Shown here in pieces: positions 33,677-41,845 of a DNA stretch of 64,000 bases (position 1 is the first letter of the stretch; each line of letters starts with the position of its first letter). The DNA lies in NCBI RefSeq assembly GCF_001999245.1, contig NZ_CP019630.1, forward strand, positions 3,030,501 to 3,094,500. The letters run 5' to 3'. The DNA is from Roseibium algicola (GTDB lineage Bacteria; Pseudomonadota; Alphaproteobacteria; Rhizobiales; Stappiaceae). The notes under the pieces were generated by a model. The model was not told the origin of the DNA. It was given only the letters and a program-made list of their open reading frames with translations, and ran no database searches. The position numbers were made by a program, and so were the translations under genes.

Positions 33677-34754
33677 CTTCCGGTCCTTCGGAAAGATAGC
33701 AGAGCACCCGGGCTTCCGGTCCGAGGCCGAGGGTCGATGCCCCGCCACCTGCGTGTCGAACGGCTGTGATACCGCCCGCACCGGATGGCGTCGTCGCAAT
33801 GCCGTTGTTGCCCAGCCAGTCGACCGTTTCAGCCGCTTCGCTGTCGGAAACGGTCACGAAGAAATCGGCTTCCCTGGCCAGGTACTTCAGCGCCAGATGC
33901 GAGGGTTCCTTGCAGTCTAACCGGCCCATGTTCGACACCGGACCGGGCGCCGTGACGGGCTTTCCGGCTTCGATGCTGGCCATAAGGGCGGGTGCGTATT
34001 CTGGCTCCACCACGACGATGGTGACATCGCGGCCCCAGGTCAGGCGCGCGCCGACGGCACAGGCGGCGGCAAGTCCGCCGACACCCGCCTGCAGGAAGAC
34101 ATGCGTGGGCGGTGTCTTGATCTGCCGGGCAATTTCCGCGGCCATCACAAGATAGCCCTCCATGACGTCGTGTCCGGCGGCGGTCATGCCCGGCAAGGTG
34201 CTGTCCGGCAGCAAGGTCCAGCCTTCGGCCTCGGCGCGCCTCTGGGCTTCCGTCATGCTGTCTTCATAGGTGGCTCCGGCCCGGGCAACATCAGCGCCCC
34301 GGGCCTTGAGGCGGGCCTCAAAGGCGCTTGGTACAGTTTCGGCAACGAAGACGACAGCCCTTGCCCCAAACAGCGGAGCGCCCGCGGCAAGGGACATGCC
34401 GTGGTTCCCGGCACTCGCACAGACAAAGGTTCTGCCGGTCAGCGCGGAAGCGTGAGACTGGGTCAGTCCGCCCCGAACGCGGCTGTCCGCCAGTTTGGCA
34501 ATCGCATAGGCCGCGCCAAGTGCCTTGAAGCTTCCAAGACCCATGCGTTGCCGTTCGTCCTTGAGGGCAAGGTTGCCGATAGCAAGACCGACCGCGAGGT
34601 CATTCGCAATCAGCAGCGGGGTTTCATCCGCACGCGGGCATTTCCGAAAAAGGTTCTCTGCTCCGGCGACGTCCTGTGAGACGGATCCATCCGCAAGCCC
34701 GCTTTGCTCGGGAAGGCCTTTGCCGAGGAACGGATTCTTCAGTGTTTTCATCAT
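33669..34754 (-). CDS. PLP-dependent ammonia-lyase, diaminopropionate ammonia-lyase-like
   Basis: A 361-residue fold-type II PLP enzyme. The PLP lysine lies in RMGLGSFKALGAAYA (about 77), the phosphate-binding loop includes SAGNHG, and QAGVGGLAAA is the glycine loop for the cofactor phosphate. The GSFKALG motif is that of diaminopropionate ammonia-lyase rather than threonine deaminase (SFKLRGA-type). It should eliminate ammonia from a small diamino or hydroxy amino acid to give a 2-oxo acid. It is the first gene of the three-gene catabolic operon. Confidence 0.9.
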   Translation of the reverse strand: MMKTLKNPFLGKGLPEQSGLADGSVSQDVAGAENLFRKCPRADETPLLIANDLAVGLAIGNLALKDERQRMGLGSFKALGAAYAIAKLADSRVRGGLTQSHASALTGRTFVCASAGNHGMSLAAGAPLFGARAVVFVAETVPSAFEARLKARGADVARAGATYEDSMTEAQRRAEAEGWTLLPDSTLPGMTAAGHDVMEGYLVMAAEIARQIKTPPTHVFLQAGVGGLAAACAVGARLTWGRDVTIVVVEPEYAPALMASIEAGKPVTAPGPVSNMGRLDCKEPSHLALKYLAREADFFVTVSDSEAAETVDWLGNNGIATTPSGAGGITAVRHAGGGASTLGLGPEARVLCYLSEGPEDV

Positions 34755-34916
34755 CTGCCCCGCGCGGTTTCCCAGGCAGGTCAGCAGCTCTGAAGGCCGG
34801 TTGCAAGCGACTTGCTGAAAATGACGGTTACGAACCAGATCGGGCCGTGTCCGAGATGTTGCGCCTGGTTGCGAAAAAGACTTGCCTGTTTCTGATGAAT
34901 CGAAATATCATGAATT

Positions 34917-35255
34917 ATGGATATGAAAGATGCACTGAGCGCCTTTGGGGCGCTCAGCCAGAAAACCAGACTGGAAGTCTTCCGGTTGTTGATCCGGGCT
35001 GGTGACGCAGGAATGACCGCCGGCGAGATCGGTGAGGCTCTGGACGTTCGGCAGAACACCATGTCGGCGAACCTTGCTGTTCTGCTTCAGTCCGGGCTGG
35101 TCCGAAATGAACGCGAGGGGCGGTCGATTCGCTACTTCGCGGATCATGACGGCATACGCGAGTTGCTGACGTTTCTGATGGCCGATTGCTGTGGTGGTCA
35201 TCCGGAACTTTGTGCGCAGGTCATCGAGACGATTGCCTGCGGAGAGACCTGTTGA
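34917..35255 (+). CDS. ArsR-family regulator, arsenic type
   Basis: A 112-residue winged-helix repressor. ALSQKTRLEVFRLLI and EALDVRQNTMSANLAVLLQS (recognition helix) define the family. A C-terminal CCGGHPELC stretch provides thiols that could bind arsenite, as in the proteobacterial ArsR type with a C-terminal cysteine pair. An arsenate reductase gene starts 16 bp downstream, so an As(III)-relieved repressor is likely. An imperfect palindrome (ATATCAT...ATGGATAT) spans the start codon region. Confidence 0.9.
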   Translation: MDMKDALSAFGALSQKTRLEVFRLLIRAGDAGMTAGEIGEALDVRQNTMSANLAVLLQSGLVRNEREGRSIRYFADHDGIRELLTFLMADCCGGHPELCAQVIETIACGETC

Positions 35256-35271
35256 GGTTAAGGGGGATCAA

Positions 35272-35781
35272 ATGTCCGGCGATGTCTACAACGTGCTTTT
35301 CCTGTGCACTGGCAATTCCGCCCGGTCGATCATGGCGGAGGCGATCCTGAGCCGGGAGGGGCAGGGCCGCTTCAGGGCGTTTTCTGCCGGGTCACAACCG
35401 GCTGGAGCGGTGCGTCCGGAAGCACTTGCCTTGCTCAGCAAGCTCAATTTCAAGACGGATGAGCTGCGCTCGAAGGACTGGGCCGAATTCGCTGAGCCGG
35501 ATGCCCCGGTCATGGATTTCGTCTTTACCGTTTGCGACAATGCGGCGAAGGAAACCTGCCCTGTCTGGCCTGGCCAGCCGATGTCAGCCCATTGGGGCCT
35601 GCCGGATCCGGCAGCCGTTTCCGGAAGCGACAGCGAAAGGGCTGTCGCATTCAACGAGGCCTTCCGGATGCTCAGCAACCGGATCTCGGTGTTCGTGAAC
35701 CTGCCGATGTCTTCGCTTGACCGTTTGTCCCTGCAGAAGAAACTCGATCAAATCGGTCAGTCTGCCGAAGAGCCCGTGTAA
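35272..35781 (+). CDS. arsC: arsenate reductase, low-molecular-weight phosphatase type
   Basis: Reduces arsenate to arsenite using thioredoxin- or glutaredoxin-type thiols. The 169-residue protein has the anion-binding P-loop LFLCTGNSARS near the N-terminus, FSAGSQPAG, and further cysteines including CDNAAKETCPVWPG, the region holding the resolving cysteines of this family. The ATG at 35272 follows AAGGGG by six bases; a longer frame upstream overlaps arsR and has no family sequence. It is co-transcribed with the ArsR gene. No arsenite exporter (arsB/acr3) was found; the adjacent MFS gene on the other strand is not of that type. Confidence 0.93.
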   Translation: MSGDVYNVLFLCTGNSARSIMAEAILSREGQGRFRAFSAGSQPAGAVRPEALALLSKLNFKTDELRSKDWAEFAEPDAPVMDFVFTVCDNAAKETCPVWPGQPMSAHWGLPDPAAVSGSDSERAVAFNEAFRMLSNRISVFVNLPMSSLDRLSLQKKLDQIGQSAEEPV

Positions 35782-35816
35782 GGCTGCTCCGGCGTACCTG
35801 TTTCGGGAATATTGCC

Positions 35817-37016
35817 TCAGGCGACTGCCTGGCCTTCGCGCGACGTGCGCAGGGTCAGCAGTGCGATGACCAGGGCGATGAGCGCACAGGCGGCAACCGC
35901 GCCAACCAATGGCAAAGCTGTCCGGTCGAAGAACGGGCTGCAGACGAGGATCATCACGCCACCGGCAACCATCTGGAAGGTGCCACCGAGGGAGGATGCC
36001 ATGCCGGCATGTTCGCCATGTTCTTCCAGCGCCATGACCATCACCGGAGCAATGACCTGTCCGAGGCAGGTGTTGCCGATGAAGAAGAGCGCCATCAGAA
36101 CCGGCAGGTCGTCTATGCCGCTCCACACAAGAATGACCAGCAGGACGTTGGCTGCCGCAAATCCGCTGACGGCCCTCAATGCCACTCTGCCCATGCCGAA
36201 GCGCTCACCAAGCGAGGCGGCAAACTGGGAAGACGCAAAGAAGCCGATCGCGTTCAGCGCGAAAACAAGGCTGAAGGCTGTCGGCGTCAACTGGTACTGG
36301 GTCATGTAGACCAGCGGCGCTGCGGCGATGAAGACGAAGAAACTCGCCAGCGAGAAGCCACCGATCAGCGTCAGACCCATGAACCTGCTGTCACGCATCA
36401 GGTAGATGGCGCTGCGCAGCATTGCTGTCGGGTCGATCTTGCCCCGGCGCTCGGCCGGTAGCGTTTCGGGCAGCAAGAAGGCCATTTGCAGCATGGCGAG
36501 AAGGGAAATAACGCCCAGGGCCACAAAGATCAGGCGCCAACTGCCGAACTGGATGATCAAGCTGCCGGCGAGCGGTGCAAGCATCGGCGAAACGCTGAAG
36601 ACCAGCATCACCAGAGCCATCAGCCTGGTCGCCTTTGGTCCGGTGTGGAGGTCGCGGACCACGGCCCGCACGATGACCATCGGCGCGCCGGCACCAAGCG
36701 CCTGCACGAAACGGCCGAATGTCAGGGCTGAAACGTCGACCGCGGTCGCGCACATGACCGATCCGATGAGGAAGACGATCAGGCCCAGGAAGGCGGGCAG
36801 CTTGCGTCCAAACCGGTCTGCCAGCGGACCGTAGATCAACTGGGCCAGCCCGAAAGCGATGAAATAGACCGTGAAGGTCATATGAACCGCAGCGTCGTCC
36901 GTCTGCAATGCCTGCACGATTTCCGGCATGGCGGGCAGATAGAGGTCGATGGCAAATGGACCGACAGCAGCGAGAAGCCCCAGCACAATGGCGGAGCGGA
37001 CAAAACCGATCTGCAT
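35817..37016 (-). CDS. Bcr/CflA-family multidrug efflux MFS transporter
   Basis: A 399-residue inner-membrane proton antiporter with 12 predicted helices. The Bcr/CflA pattern is clear: FAIDLYLPAMPEIVQAL in helix 1, LIYGPLADRFGRK as motif A and FVQALGAGAPMVIVRAVVRD in helices 4-5. It probably exports hydrophobic drugs such as bicyclomycin-type compounds. A GTG at 37049 would add 11 residues; ATG 37016 gives the usual family start, though neither has a strong ribosome site. It converges on arsC. Confidence 0.92.
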   Translation of the reverse strand: MQIGFVRSAIVLGLLAAVGPFAIDLYLPAMPEIVQALQTDDAAVHMTFTVYFIAFGLAQLIYGPLADRFGRKLPAFLGLIVFLIGSVMCATAVDVSALTFGRFVQALGAGAPMVIVRAVVRDLHTGPKATRLMALVMLVFSVSPMLAPLAGSLIIQFGSWRLIFVALGVISLLAMLQMAFLLPETLPAERRGKIDPTAMLRSAIYLMRDSRFMGLTLIGGFSLASFFVFIAAAPLVYMTQYQLTPTAFSLVFALNAIGFFASSQFAASLGERFGMGRVALRAVSGFAAANVLLVILVWSGIDDLPVLMALFFIGNTCLGQVIAPVMVMALEEHGEHAGMASSLGGTFQMVAGGVMILVCSPFFDRTALPLVGAVAACALIALVIALLTLRTSREGQAVA

Positions 37017-37147
37017 TGGAAAATCCGATGAAAAATGCGCCGGAGGCACAAATGCGGGAAAGTCTGGAAGATGGAGGTGGCGGAGATCACCGCCCGGCCT
37101 TGATATGATGTAAGTGCTCGAAATGCAAATTCAAGGCTTGCTGGGTG

Positions 37148-37176
37148 TTGTCATGAAAGCTTCATGCAACTGTCAC
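37148..37176 (+). promoter_or_regulatory. Pho-box-like triple direct repeat
   Basis: Three 7-bp units spaced exactly 11 bp apart: TTGTCAT, GCTTCAT and CTGTCAC, separated by 4-bp linkers. PhoB boxes are direct CTGTCAT repeats with this period. The array lies 68 bp upstream of the phytase/esterase-like gene, and a TGTAAT -10-like hexamer follows 7 bp after it (37184-37189). This suggests induction by phosphate starvation. Confidence 0.6.
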
Positions 37177-37243
37177 CGATATTGTAATCAGGGCCACTAG
37201 CTTGCGCGCACCATCAACCCGATATTTTGTGGGAGCGAGTGCA

Positions 37244-39463
37244 ATGGCGGACCTTCGTGGGCGCTTTTTAAAAGGTGTCAGCCTTTCAGTCCTGTTCGGC
37301 CTTGGCGCCGTGTCGGCAGCACAGGCAGAGTATTTCGAGCGTATCAACACATTCCCGGTCTACAAGACCCTGCCGGAAGGCGTGGATCAGGCCACCGAAA
37401 CCGTTGCCGAAATCATCTACGCCACGAAGGACGGCCGCACGCTCGTCTTCACCGACAGCCCGGGCGAAGCCATTGTTTTCGTGAATGCGGCCAACCCGCT
37501 GAACCTGCAGCCGATGGGCCGCACCGCCCTTGGTGGTGAGCCTACTTCGGTCGCCGTCGGCGAAACATTCGCCTATGCCGGCGTCAACACGTCCGAAGAC
37601 TACGTCAATGCGTCCGGCCATCTGGCCGTGATCGCTCTCGATGGTCTTGGCATCACCGCGAAGTGCGATGCCAAGGGTCAGCCGGACAGCGTTGCCATCT
37701 CTCCGGACGGCAAGTTCGTTGCGATCGCCATCGAGAACGAGCGCGACGAAGATCTGAACGACGGCGTGATCCCGCAAATGCCGGCCGGCCATCTCGCGAT
37801 CTTCGATCTGGACGAAACCGGCACGCCGACCAACTGTGACGCGGTCCGCATTGTTGACCTGACGGGTCTTGCAGAAGTCGCGCCGACCGATCCGGAGCCG
37901 GAGTTCGTTTCGATCAACTCCCAGAACCAGGTTGTCGTCACGCTGCAGGAAAACAACCATATCGCCGTGGTTGATCTGGCCTCCGGTGAAGTTGTCAGCC
38001 ATTTCTCCGCCGGTACGGCTTCGGCTGAAAACATTCCGGTTTCCAAGGCGCGCATGAGTGATGCCTCCGGTTCGACCGAAAACGTCAAGCGTGAGCCGGA
38101 TGCGGTTGCCTGGATTGATGACGAGCGTTTCGTGACCGCCAACGAAGGTGACTACGAAGGCGGTTCGCGCGGCTTCACCATCTGGAACACCAAGGGCGAG
38201 GTCCTGTTCGACAGCGGTAACCAGATGGAACACCTTGGCATGGCCAACGGCCACTATCCGGCCAAGCGCGCGTCCAAGAAGGGCACCGAGCCGGAAGGTG
38301 TGACGGTTGGTGAATTCGGCGGTGAAAAGCTGATCTTCGTCAATTCAGAACGCGGCAACTTCGTTGCTGTCTACAAGGACACCGGCGCCGAGCCGGAATT
38401 CGTCCAGTTCCTGCCGACCCATGTCGGTCCGGAAGGCTCACTTGCGATCCCGAGCCGTGACCTGTTTGTGGTTGCCAACGAGGTCGACAGTGCGGAAGAC
38501 AACGTTCGTGCGCAGGTCTCCCTCTACAAGTTTGGTGTGGAAGCTCCGTCCTACCCGATGGTCGTGTCCGAAACCGACCCGGAAAAAGGCGCGCCGATCG
38601 GCTGGGGCGCACTGTCCGCACTGGCTGCAGACCCGGAAGACGGCAACAAGCTCTACGCCGTCAGCGACAGCTTCTATGACGACGCCCGCATCTACACGCT
38701 GGACATCTCTTCCAAACCGGCAAAAATCGTTGCCTATGCAACCGTTCAGGGTGGCAAGCAGGCAAAACTGGACCTGGAAGGCATCTCTGTTTCCAAGGAT
38801 GGCGGCTTCTGGCTGGCTTCCGAGGGCAATCCGGACAAGGAACTGCAGCACCTGCTGCTGAAAGTCGGCACCGACGGTCAGGTTCAGGAAGAAATCACGC
38901 TTCCGGAAGAGCTGAACGCCCAGTCCGCGCGTTTCTCCTTTGAAGGCGTTGCCGAGTTCGAAATGGACGGCAAGACGCTGGTGGCCGTCGCCGTTCAGCG
39001 TGAATGGAAAGACGACCCGAAGGGCATGGTGAAGCTGGCCATCTACAACCCGGCCGACAAGTCCTGGGGCTTCGTTCACTATCCGCTCGACAAGCCGAAG
39101 AGCGCAGCCGGCGGCTGGGTCGGCCTGTCGGAAATCGTCTCCATGGGCGACGGCAAGTTCGCCATTCTGGAGCGCGACAACAAGGGTGGTGAAGACGCAG
39201 CCATCAAGCAGATCACCACGATCTCCCTGGAGGGTGTGACCCCGGCTGCCTACGGATCTGAGCTCCCGGTGGTCCAGAAGCGCTACGCCATGGATATCCT
39301 GCCGGCTCTGGCCGAAGGCAAGGGCTGGGTTCTCGACAAGCCGGAAGGCTTGACGATCACGGCCGACGGCCGTCTGATCCTGGTCACCGACAATGACGGT
39401 GTCGACGATGCACCGGGTGAAACCCAGTTGATCGACCTCGGCCCGGCAAGCCGCCTGAACTAA
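37244..39463 (+). CDS. secreted esterase-like/phytase-like beta-propeller protein
   Basis: A 739-residue exported protein. The signal peptide is residues 1-28 (LKGVSLSVLFGLGAVSAAQA). The N-terminal half (about 35-420) is a beta-propeller with repeated strands such as PDSVAISPDGKFVAIAIENE and PEGVTVGEFGGEKLIFVNSE, as in choice-of-anchor/alkaline-phosphatase-like proteins. The C-terminal half (about 430-735) matches the phytase-like esterase domain (DLEGISVSKDGGFWLASEGN, SFEGVAEF, KPEGLTITADGRLILVTDND). A role in periplasmic phosphate-ester hydrolysis is likely and is supported by the Pho-like box upstream. The start at 37244 has GGGAG eight bases upstream; a longer TTG-started frame was not chosen. 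Confidence 0.88.
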   Translation: MADLRGRFLKGVSLSVLFGLGAVSAAQAEYFERINTFPVYKTLPEGVDQATETVAEIIYATKDGRTLVFTDSPGEAIVFVNAANPLNLQPMGRTALGGEPTSVAVGETFAYAGVNTSEDYVNASGHLAVIALDGLGITAKCDAKGQPDSVAISPDGKFVAIAIENERDEDLNDGVIPQMPAGHLAIFDLDETGTPTNCDAVRIVDLTGLAEVAPTDPEPEFVSINSQNQVVVTLQENNHIAVVDLASGEVVSHFSAGTASAENIPVSKARMSDASGSTENVKREPDAVAWIDDERFVTANEGDYEGGSRGFTIWNTKGEVLFDSGNQMEHLGMANGHYPAKRASKKGTEPEGVTVGEFGGEKLIFVNSERGNFVAVYKDTGAEPEFVQFLPTHVGPEGSLAIPSRDLFVVANEVDSAEDNVRAQVSLYKFGVEAPSYPMVVSETDPEKGAPIGWGALSALAADPEDGNKLYAVSDSFYDDARIYTLDISSKPAKIVAYATVQGGKQAKLDLEGISVSKDGGFWLASEGNPDKELQHLLLKVGTDGQVQEEITLPEELNAQSARFSFEGVAEFEMDGKTLVAVAVQREWKDDPKGMVKLAIYNPADKSWGFVHYPLDKPKSAAGGWVGLSEIVSMGDGKFAILERDNKGGEDAAIKQITTISLEGVTPAAYGSELPVVQKRYAMDILPALAEGKGWVLDKPEGLTITADGRLILVTDNDGVDDAPGETQLIDLGPASRLN

Positions 39464-39499
39464 GGCACTTCAGACAAAGGTCCTCCCAAGACCTGAGCG

Positions 39500-39539
39500 A
39501 AGGTCCGGCCGCTTTATGCAGCCGGGCCTTTCCTTTTTT
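39500..39539 (+). terminator. rho-independent terminator of the phytase-like gene
   Basis: AAGGTCCGGC and GCCGGGCCTT form a 10-bp stem (one G-T pair) with an 11-nt loop, followed by TCCTTTTTT. Confidence 0.9.
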
Positions 39540-39551
39540 GCATTGCCATTT

Positions 39552-40043
39552 TCAAGCCGTGAAACTTCGTCTTTGCCAGTGCCACAGGGCGGCAAGGCTG
39601 TGCAGTCCGATGAGTGCTGCAAGCAAAAGCGCCGCGGCATGGTGCAGGCCTGCCGGTGGCAATCCGGCGAAAGCCGCAAGTCCCGGCAATGTGCCACTCG
39701 CAATCTTTTCAAGGCTACCGGATATGACGATCATGCCGATACCGCTGACGAGGAGCAGAAGCGGTACGAGGCGCAAGGCGGCGTGGACGCCCTTGCCGAT
39801 AGCTTGCTGCAACCCGGAATGAACGGCGAACACCGGCTGAGGGGCACCCTTTGCCAGCCAAAAGATCGTGCGGACAAGAGCGAGCAGGCCGGCAGACAAG
39901 CCAAGTCCCAGATGGGTTCTCAAAAGGTTTGGAGAAAACGGTTCGTCGTTCGTCAGGGCATAGCCGGTAGCCAGCGCGCTGATGGTAAGAGCGGCAATCG
40001 TCCAGTGCAGCAGCCTGTTTCCGGTTACGGGCAAGGCCGCCAT
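39552..40043 (-). CDS. cytochrome b561-family membrane protein
   Basis: A 163-residue inner-membrane protein with four hydrophobic helices and the conserved heme-ligand histidines of the bacterial b561 family (RLLHWTIAALTI in helix 1, LLRTHLGLGLSAG in helix 2, LHHAAALLLAALIGLHSLAAL in helix 4). It is likely to move electrons from quinol to a periplasmic acceptor. Its ATG overlaps the stop of the periplasmic ABM-domain gene (TGATG), so the two are co-translated and may act together. Confidence 0.9.
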   Translation of the reverse strand: MAALPVTGNRLLHWTIAALTISALATGYALTNDEPFSPNLLRTHLGLGLSAGLLALVRTIFWLAKGAPQPVFAVHSGLQQAIGKGVHAALRLVPLLLLVSGIGMIVISGSLEKIASGTLPGLAAFAGLPPAGLHHAAALLLAALIGLHSLAALWHWQRRSFTA

Positions 40044-40441
40044 CACTCATCCTCCCGAATGACGGTGTAGAGTGCGGCATGAAAGTCGATGCCCTTGAAT
40101 TCCGCGACAATGCCGCTTTTGCCGAGTTTCTGGATGGCGGCCTGGTAGGCATCGGGACTTTCCCAAAGCGCGATGTTGACCAGCTGGAACTTCGCCTGCG
40201 GAGACAGGGACTGGTGCAGGCGCGTGGTGATGTAGCCGGGCTGCTCTTTCAGGAAGTCGCGCGCCTGTTCCCAGCTGCGAACTGCGTCGGCAAGACGGTC
40301 TTCGGGAACTTCGAAGGAATTGATCAGCGTTACCGGGGCGTTGGTGTTGATTTCACTCGCCATGGCGGAGACTCCCAGGTTGGCGGTCAGGAAGGAAAGT
40401 GCTGCCAGATGAATGGCACGACGTGTCCAGAGTGATGTCAT
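40043..40441 (-). CDS. exported antibiotic-biosynthesis-monooxygenase (ABM) domain protein
   Basis: A 132-residue protein with a signal peptide (about 1-28, ending ASEI after SAMA) and one ABM ferredoxin-like domain: INSFEVPEDRLADAVRSWEQ, QPGYITTRLHQSL and FQLVNIALWESPDAYQAAI. ABM domains act as small monooxygenases or as heme or quinol binding scaffolds; an exported version beside a cytochrome b561 suggests a periplasmic redox role. It is transcribed divergently from a MarR regulator across a region with two operator-like palindromes. Confidence 0.88.
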   Translation of the reverse strand: MTSLWTRRAIHLAALSFLTANLGVSAMASEINTNAPVTLINSFEVPEDRLADAVRSWEQARDFLKEQPGYITTRLHQSLSPQAKFQLVNIALWESPDAYQAAIQKLGKSGIVAEFKGIDFHAALYTVIREDE

Positions 40442-40458
40442 TTCGAACTCCTAATTAT

Positions 40459-40492
40459 ATAGCAAGCTATGTTTATTTATATAGGGTGCTAT
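40459..40492. promoter_or_regulatory. paired MarR operator palindromes
   Basis: ATAGC-AA-GCTAT (40459-40470, perfect) and ATAGG-GT-GCTAT (40481-40492, one mismatch) have centres 22 bp apart, two helical turns. They lie between the ABM gene start (40441) and the MarR start, so binding could repress both directions. Confidence 0.6.
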
Positions 40493-40501
40493 CTATCGTA
40501 T

Positions 40502-40960
40502 ATGCAAGGGATGACCTTCGAAAAAGATTCCTCCGCCGGGTATCTGGCAAACCACATGGCACGGCTGTTTGCCGCCGGTCTCCATCGCCGCATCCGGCCG
40601 CTAGGCCTTTCACCGGGCCAATTTCCGGCACTGGTCGCCCTTTGGGCAAAGGAAGGACGCACGCAAAAGGAACTCGTGCAGTTGCTTGATATCGAACAGG
40701 CAACGCTGGCAAACACCCTGGCCCGGATGGAGCGGGACGGCTTGATCACCCGCCGGGCGAGTGAAGAAGACGGCCGGGTTCAGGAAATATTCCTGACCGA
40801 CAAGGCCAAGGTTTTGGAAAAGGAAGCCATCGCGTCTGCGATTGCCCAGAACGGAGAGGCGCTGGAGGGGTTTTCGGAACGGGAAAAGGCGCAGTTCCTG
40901 GATTTCATGCACAGAGCCATTTCAGCCATGCAGAAAGCCCAGACCGGCAGTTCCCGATGA
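40502..40960 (+). CDS. MarR-family transcriptional regulator
   Basis: A 152-residue winged-helix regulator. LSPGQFPALVALWAKEGRTQ is the start of the HTH region, LLDIEQATLANTLARMERDG is the recognition helix and DGRVQEIFLTDKA is the wing. The start is uncertain: ATG 40502 or ATG 40511 (AAGGG adjoins the latter closely); the frame is open to 40469 but that would run through the operator. It probably represses the divergent ABM-cytochrome b561 operon and itself. The stop overlaps the YqaA start (ATGA). Confidence 0.9.
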   Translation: MQGMTFEKDSSAGYLANHMARLFAAGLHRRIRPLGLSPGQFPALVALWAKEGRTQKELVQLLDIEQATLANTLARMERDGLITRRASEEDGRVQEIFLTDKAKVLEKEAIASAIAQNGEALEGFSEREKAQFLDFMHRAISAMQKAQTGSSR

Positions 40961-41388
40961 GTGCCAGCTTGCTGGGCCTGTTCGGCGTCTCCTTTCTGGC
41001 TGCCACCCTGCTGCCCGCCCAATCCGAACTTGGCCTTTCCGGCCTGATTGCGCTTGGAACGGAACCTGTCGTTCTGCTGGTTGTGGCGGCAAGCCTTGGC
41101 AACACGCTCGGATCAATGGTCAATTGGGGCCTCGGCAGGGCCGCAACCGCCTGGTCGACCGCTTCCTGGTTTCCGGTCAAGCCTGACAAGCTCGCCAAGG
41201 CAACGGGCTGGTATCACCGCTACGGACGATGGAGCCTGCTGCTCAGCTGGGCGCCGATTATCGGCGATCCCCTGACATTGGCGGCAGGTGTGCTCAAGGA
41301 GCCCTTCTGGAGCTTCACCCTGCTGGTCGCAATTGCAAAGACAGCACGCTATGTCGCTGTCGCGTTGATCACGTTGCAGGTTATCTGA
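40957..41388 (+). CDS. YqaA-family inner-membrane protein (DedA-related)
   Basis: A 143-residue membrane protein with four or five hydrophobic segments. The SNARE-associated/DedA-like pattern LGNTLGSMVNWGLGR is followed by RYGRWSLLLSWAPIIGDPLT. Proteins of this family are thought to transport or flip lipids; the exact role is unknown. It is translationally coupled to the MarR gene and is therefore likely part of the same regulon as the divergent redox pair. Confidence 0.9.
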   Translation: MSASLLGLFGVSFLAATLLPAQSELGLSGLIALGTEPVVLLVVAASLGNTLGSMVNWGLGRAATAWSTASWFPVKPDKLAKATGWYHRYGRWSLLLSWAPIIGDPLTLAAGVLKEPFWSFTLLVAIAKTARYVAVALITLQVI

Positions 41389-41436
41389 GACTGCGGGCCA
41401 GCCGGGGGAATGCGAAACCTTCGCTGCGCGGGACGC

Positions 41437-41832
41437 TTAACCCTCAAAACGCTCGATCAGATCCCACTTGTTGCCGAAGGGGTCCTGGAAGACGGCAACT
41501 TTGCCATAAGCCTCGTGGCGTGGTGTTTCCAGAAAAGTGACGCCCGTCGAAAGCATCGCCTGATGATCGCGATCGAAGTTGTCGGTGTGCAGGAACAGGA
41601 ACACACGGCCGCCGGTCTGGTTGCCAATGGCGGCGTGCTGATCGTCACCGTCGGCTTGCGCCAGCAGGAGGCGTGTCTCGGAGCTGCCCTTGGGCGCGAC
41701 CAGTACCCAGCGCTTGCCGCCGCCAAGGTGTGTGTCTTCGACCAGGTCGAAGCCAAGCTTGCCGACATAAAAGTCGATGCCCTGGTCATAATCCGGCACG
41801 ATGAGGGCGATCGCTCCAATCATCTGTTTCAT
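41437..41832 (-). CDS. VOC-family (glyoxalase/bleomycin resistance fold) protein
   Basis: A 131-residue vicinal-oxygen-chelate protein: GAIALIVPDYDQGIDFYVGK starts the first beta-alpha-beta unit and AVFQDPFGNKWDLIERFE ends the second. Metal-ligand residues (the C-terminal Glu of LIE and a His/Gln near the start of the strands) are only partly evident. Substrate unknown. ATG 41832 was chosen because the 19 upstream codons of the open frame lack family sequence. It lies 13 bp after the small beta-rich gene, so they may be co-transcribed. Confidence 0.9.
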   Translation of the reverse strand: MKQMIGAIALIVPDYDQGIDFYVGKLGFDLVEDTHLGGGKRWVLVAPKGSSETRLLLAQADGDDQHAAIGNQTGGRVFLFLHTDNFDRDHQAMLSTGVTFLETPRHEAYGKVAVFQDPFGNKWDLIERFEG

Positions 41833-41845
41833 GGCAGGCCGTTTC

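Noticed and set aside
31772..34754. Ectoine/hydroxyectoine degradation (eut/doe) cluster
   Set aside because: An M24 hydrolase and a EutA-like protein are present, but the lyase is DpaL-like and cyclodeaminase, deacetylase and transporter genes are missing.
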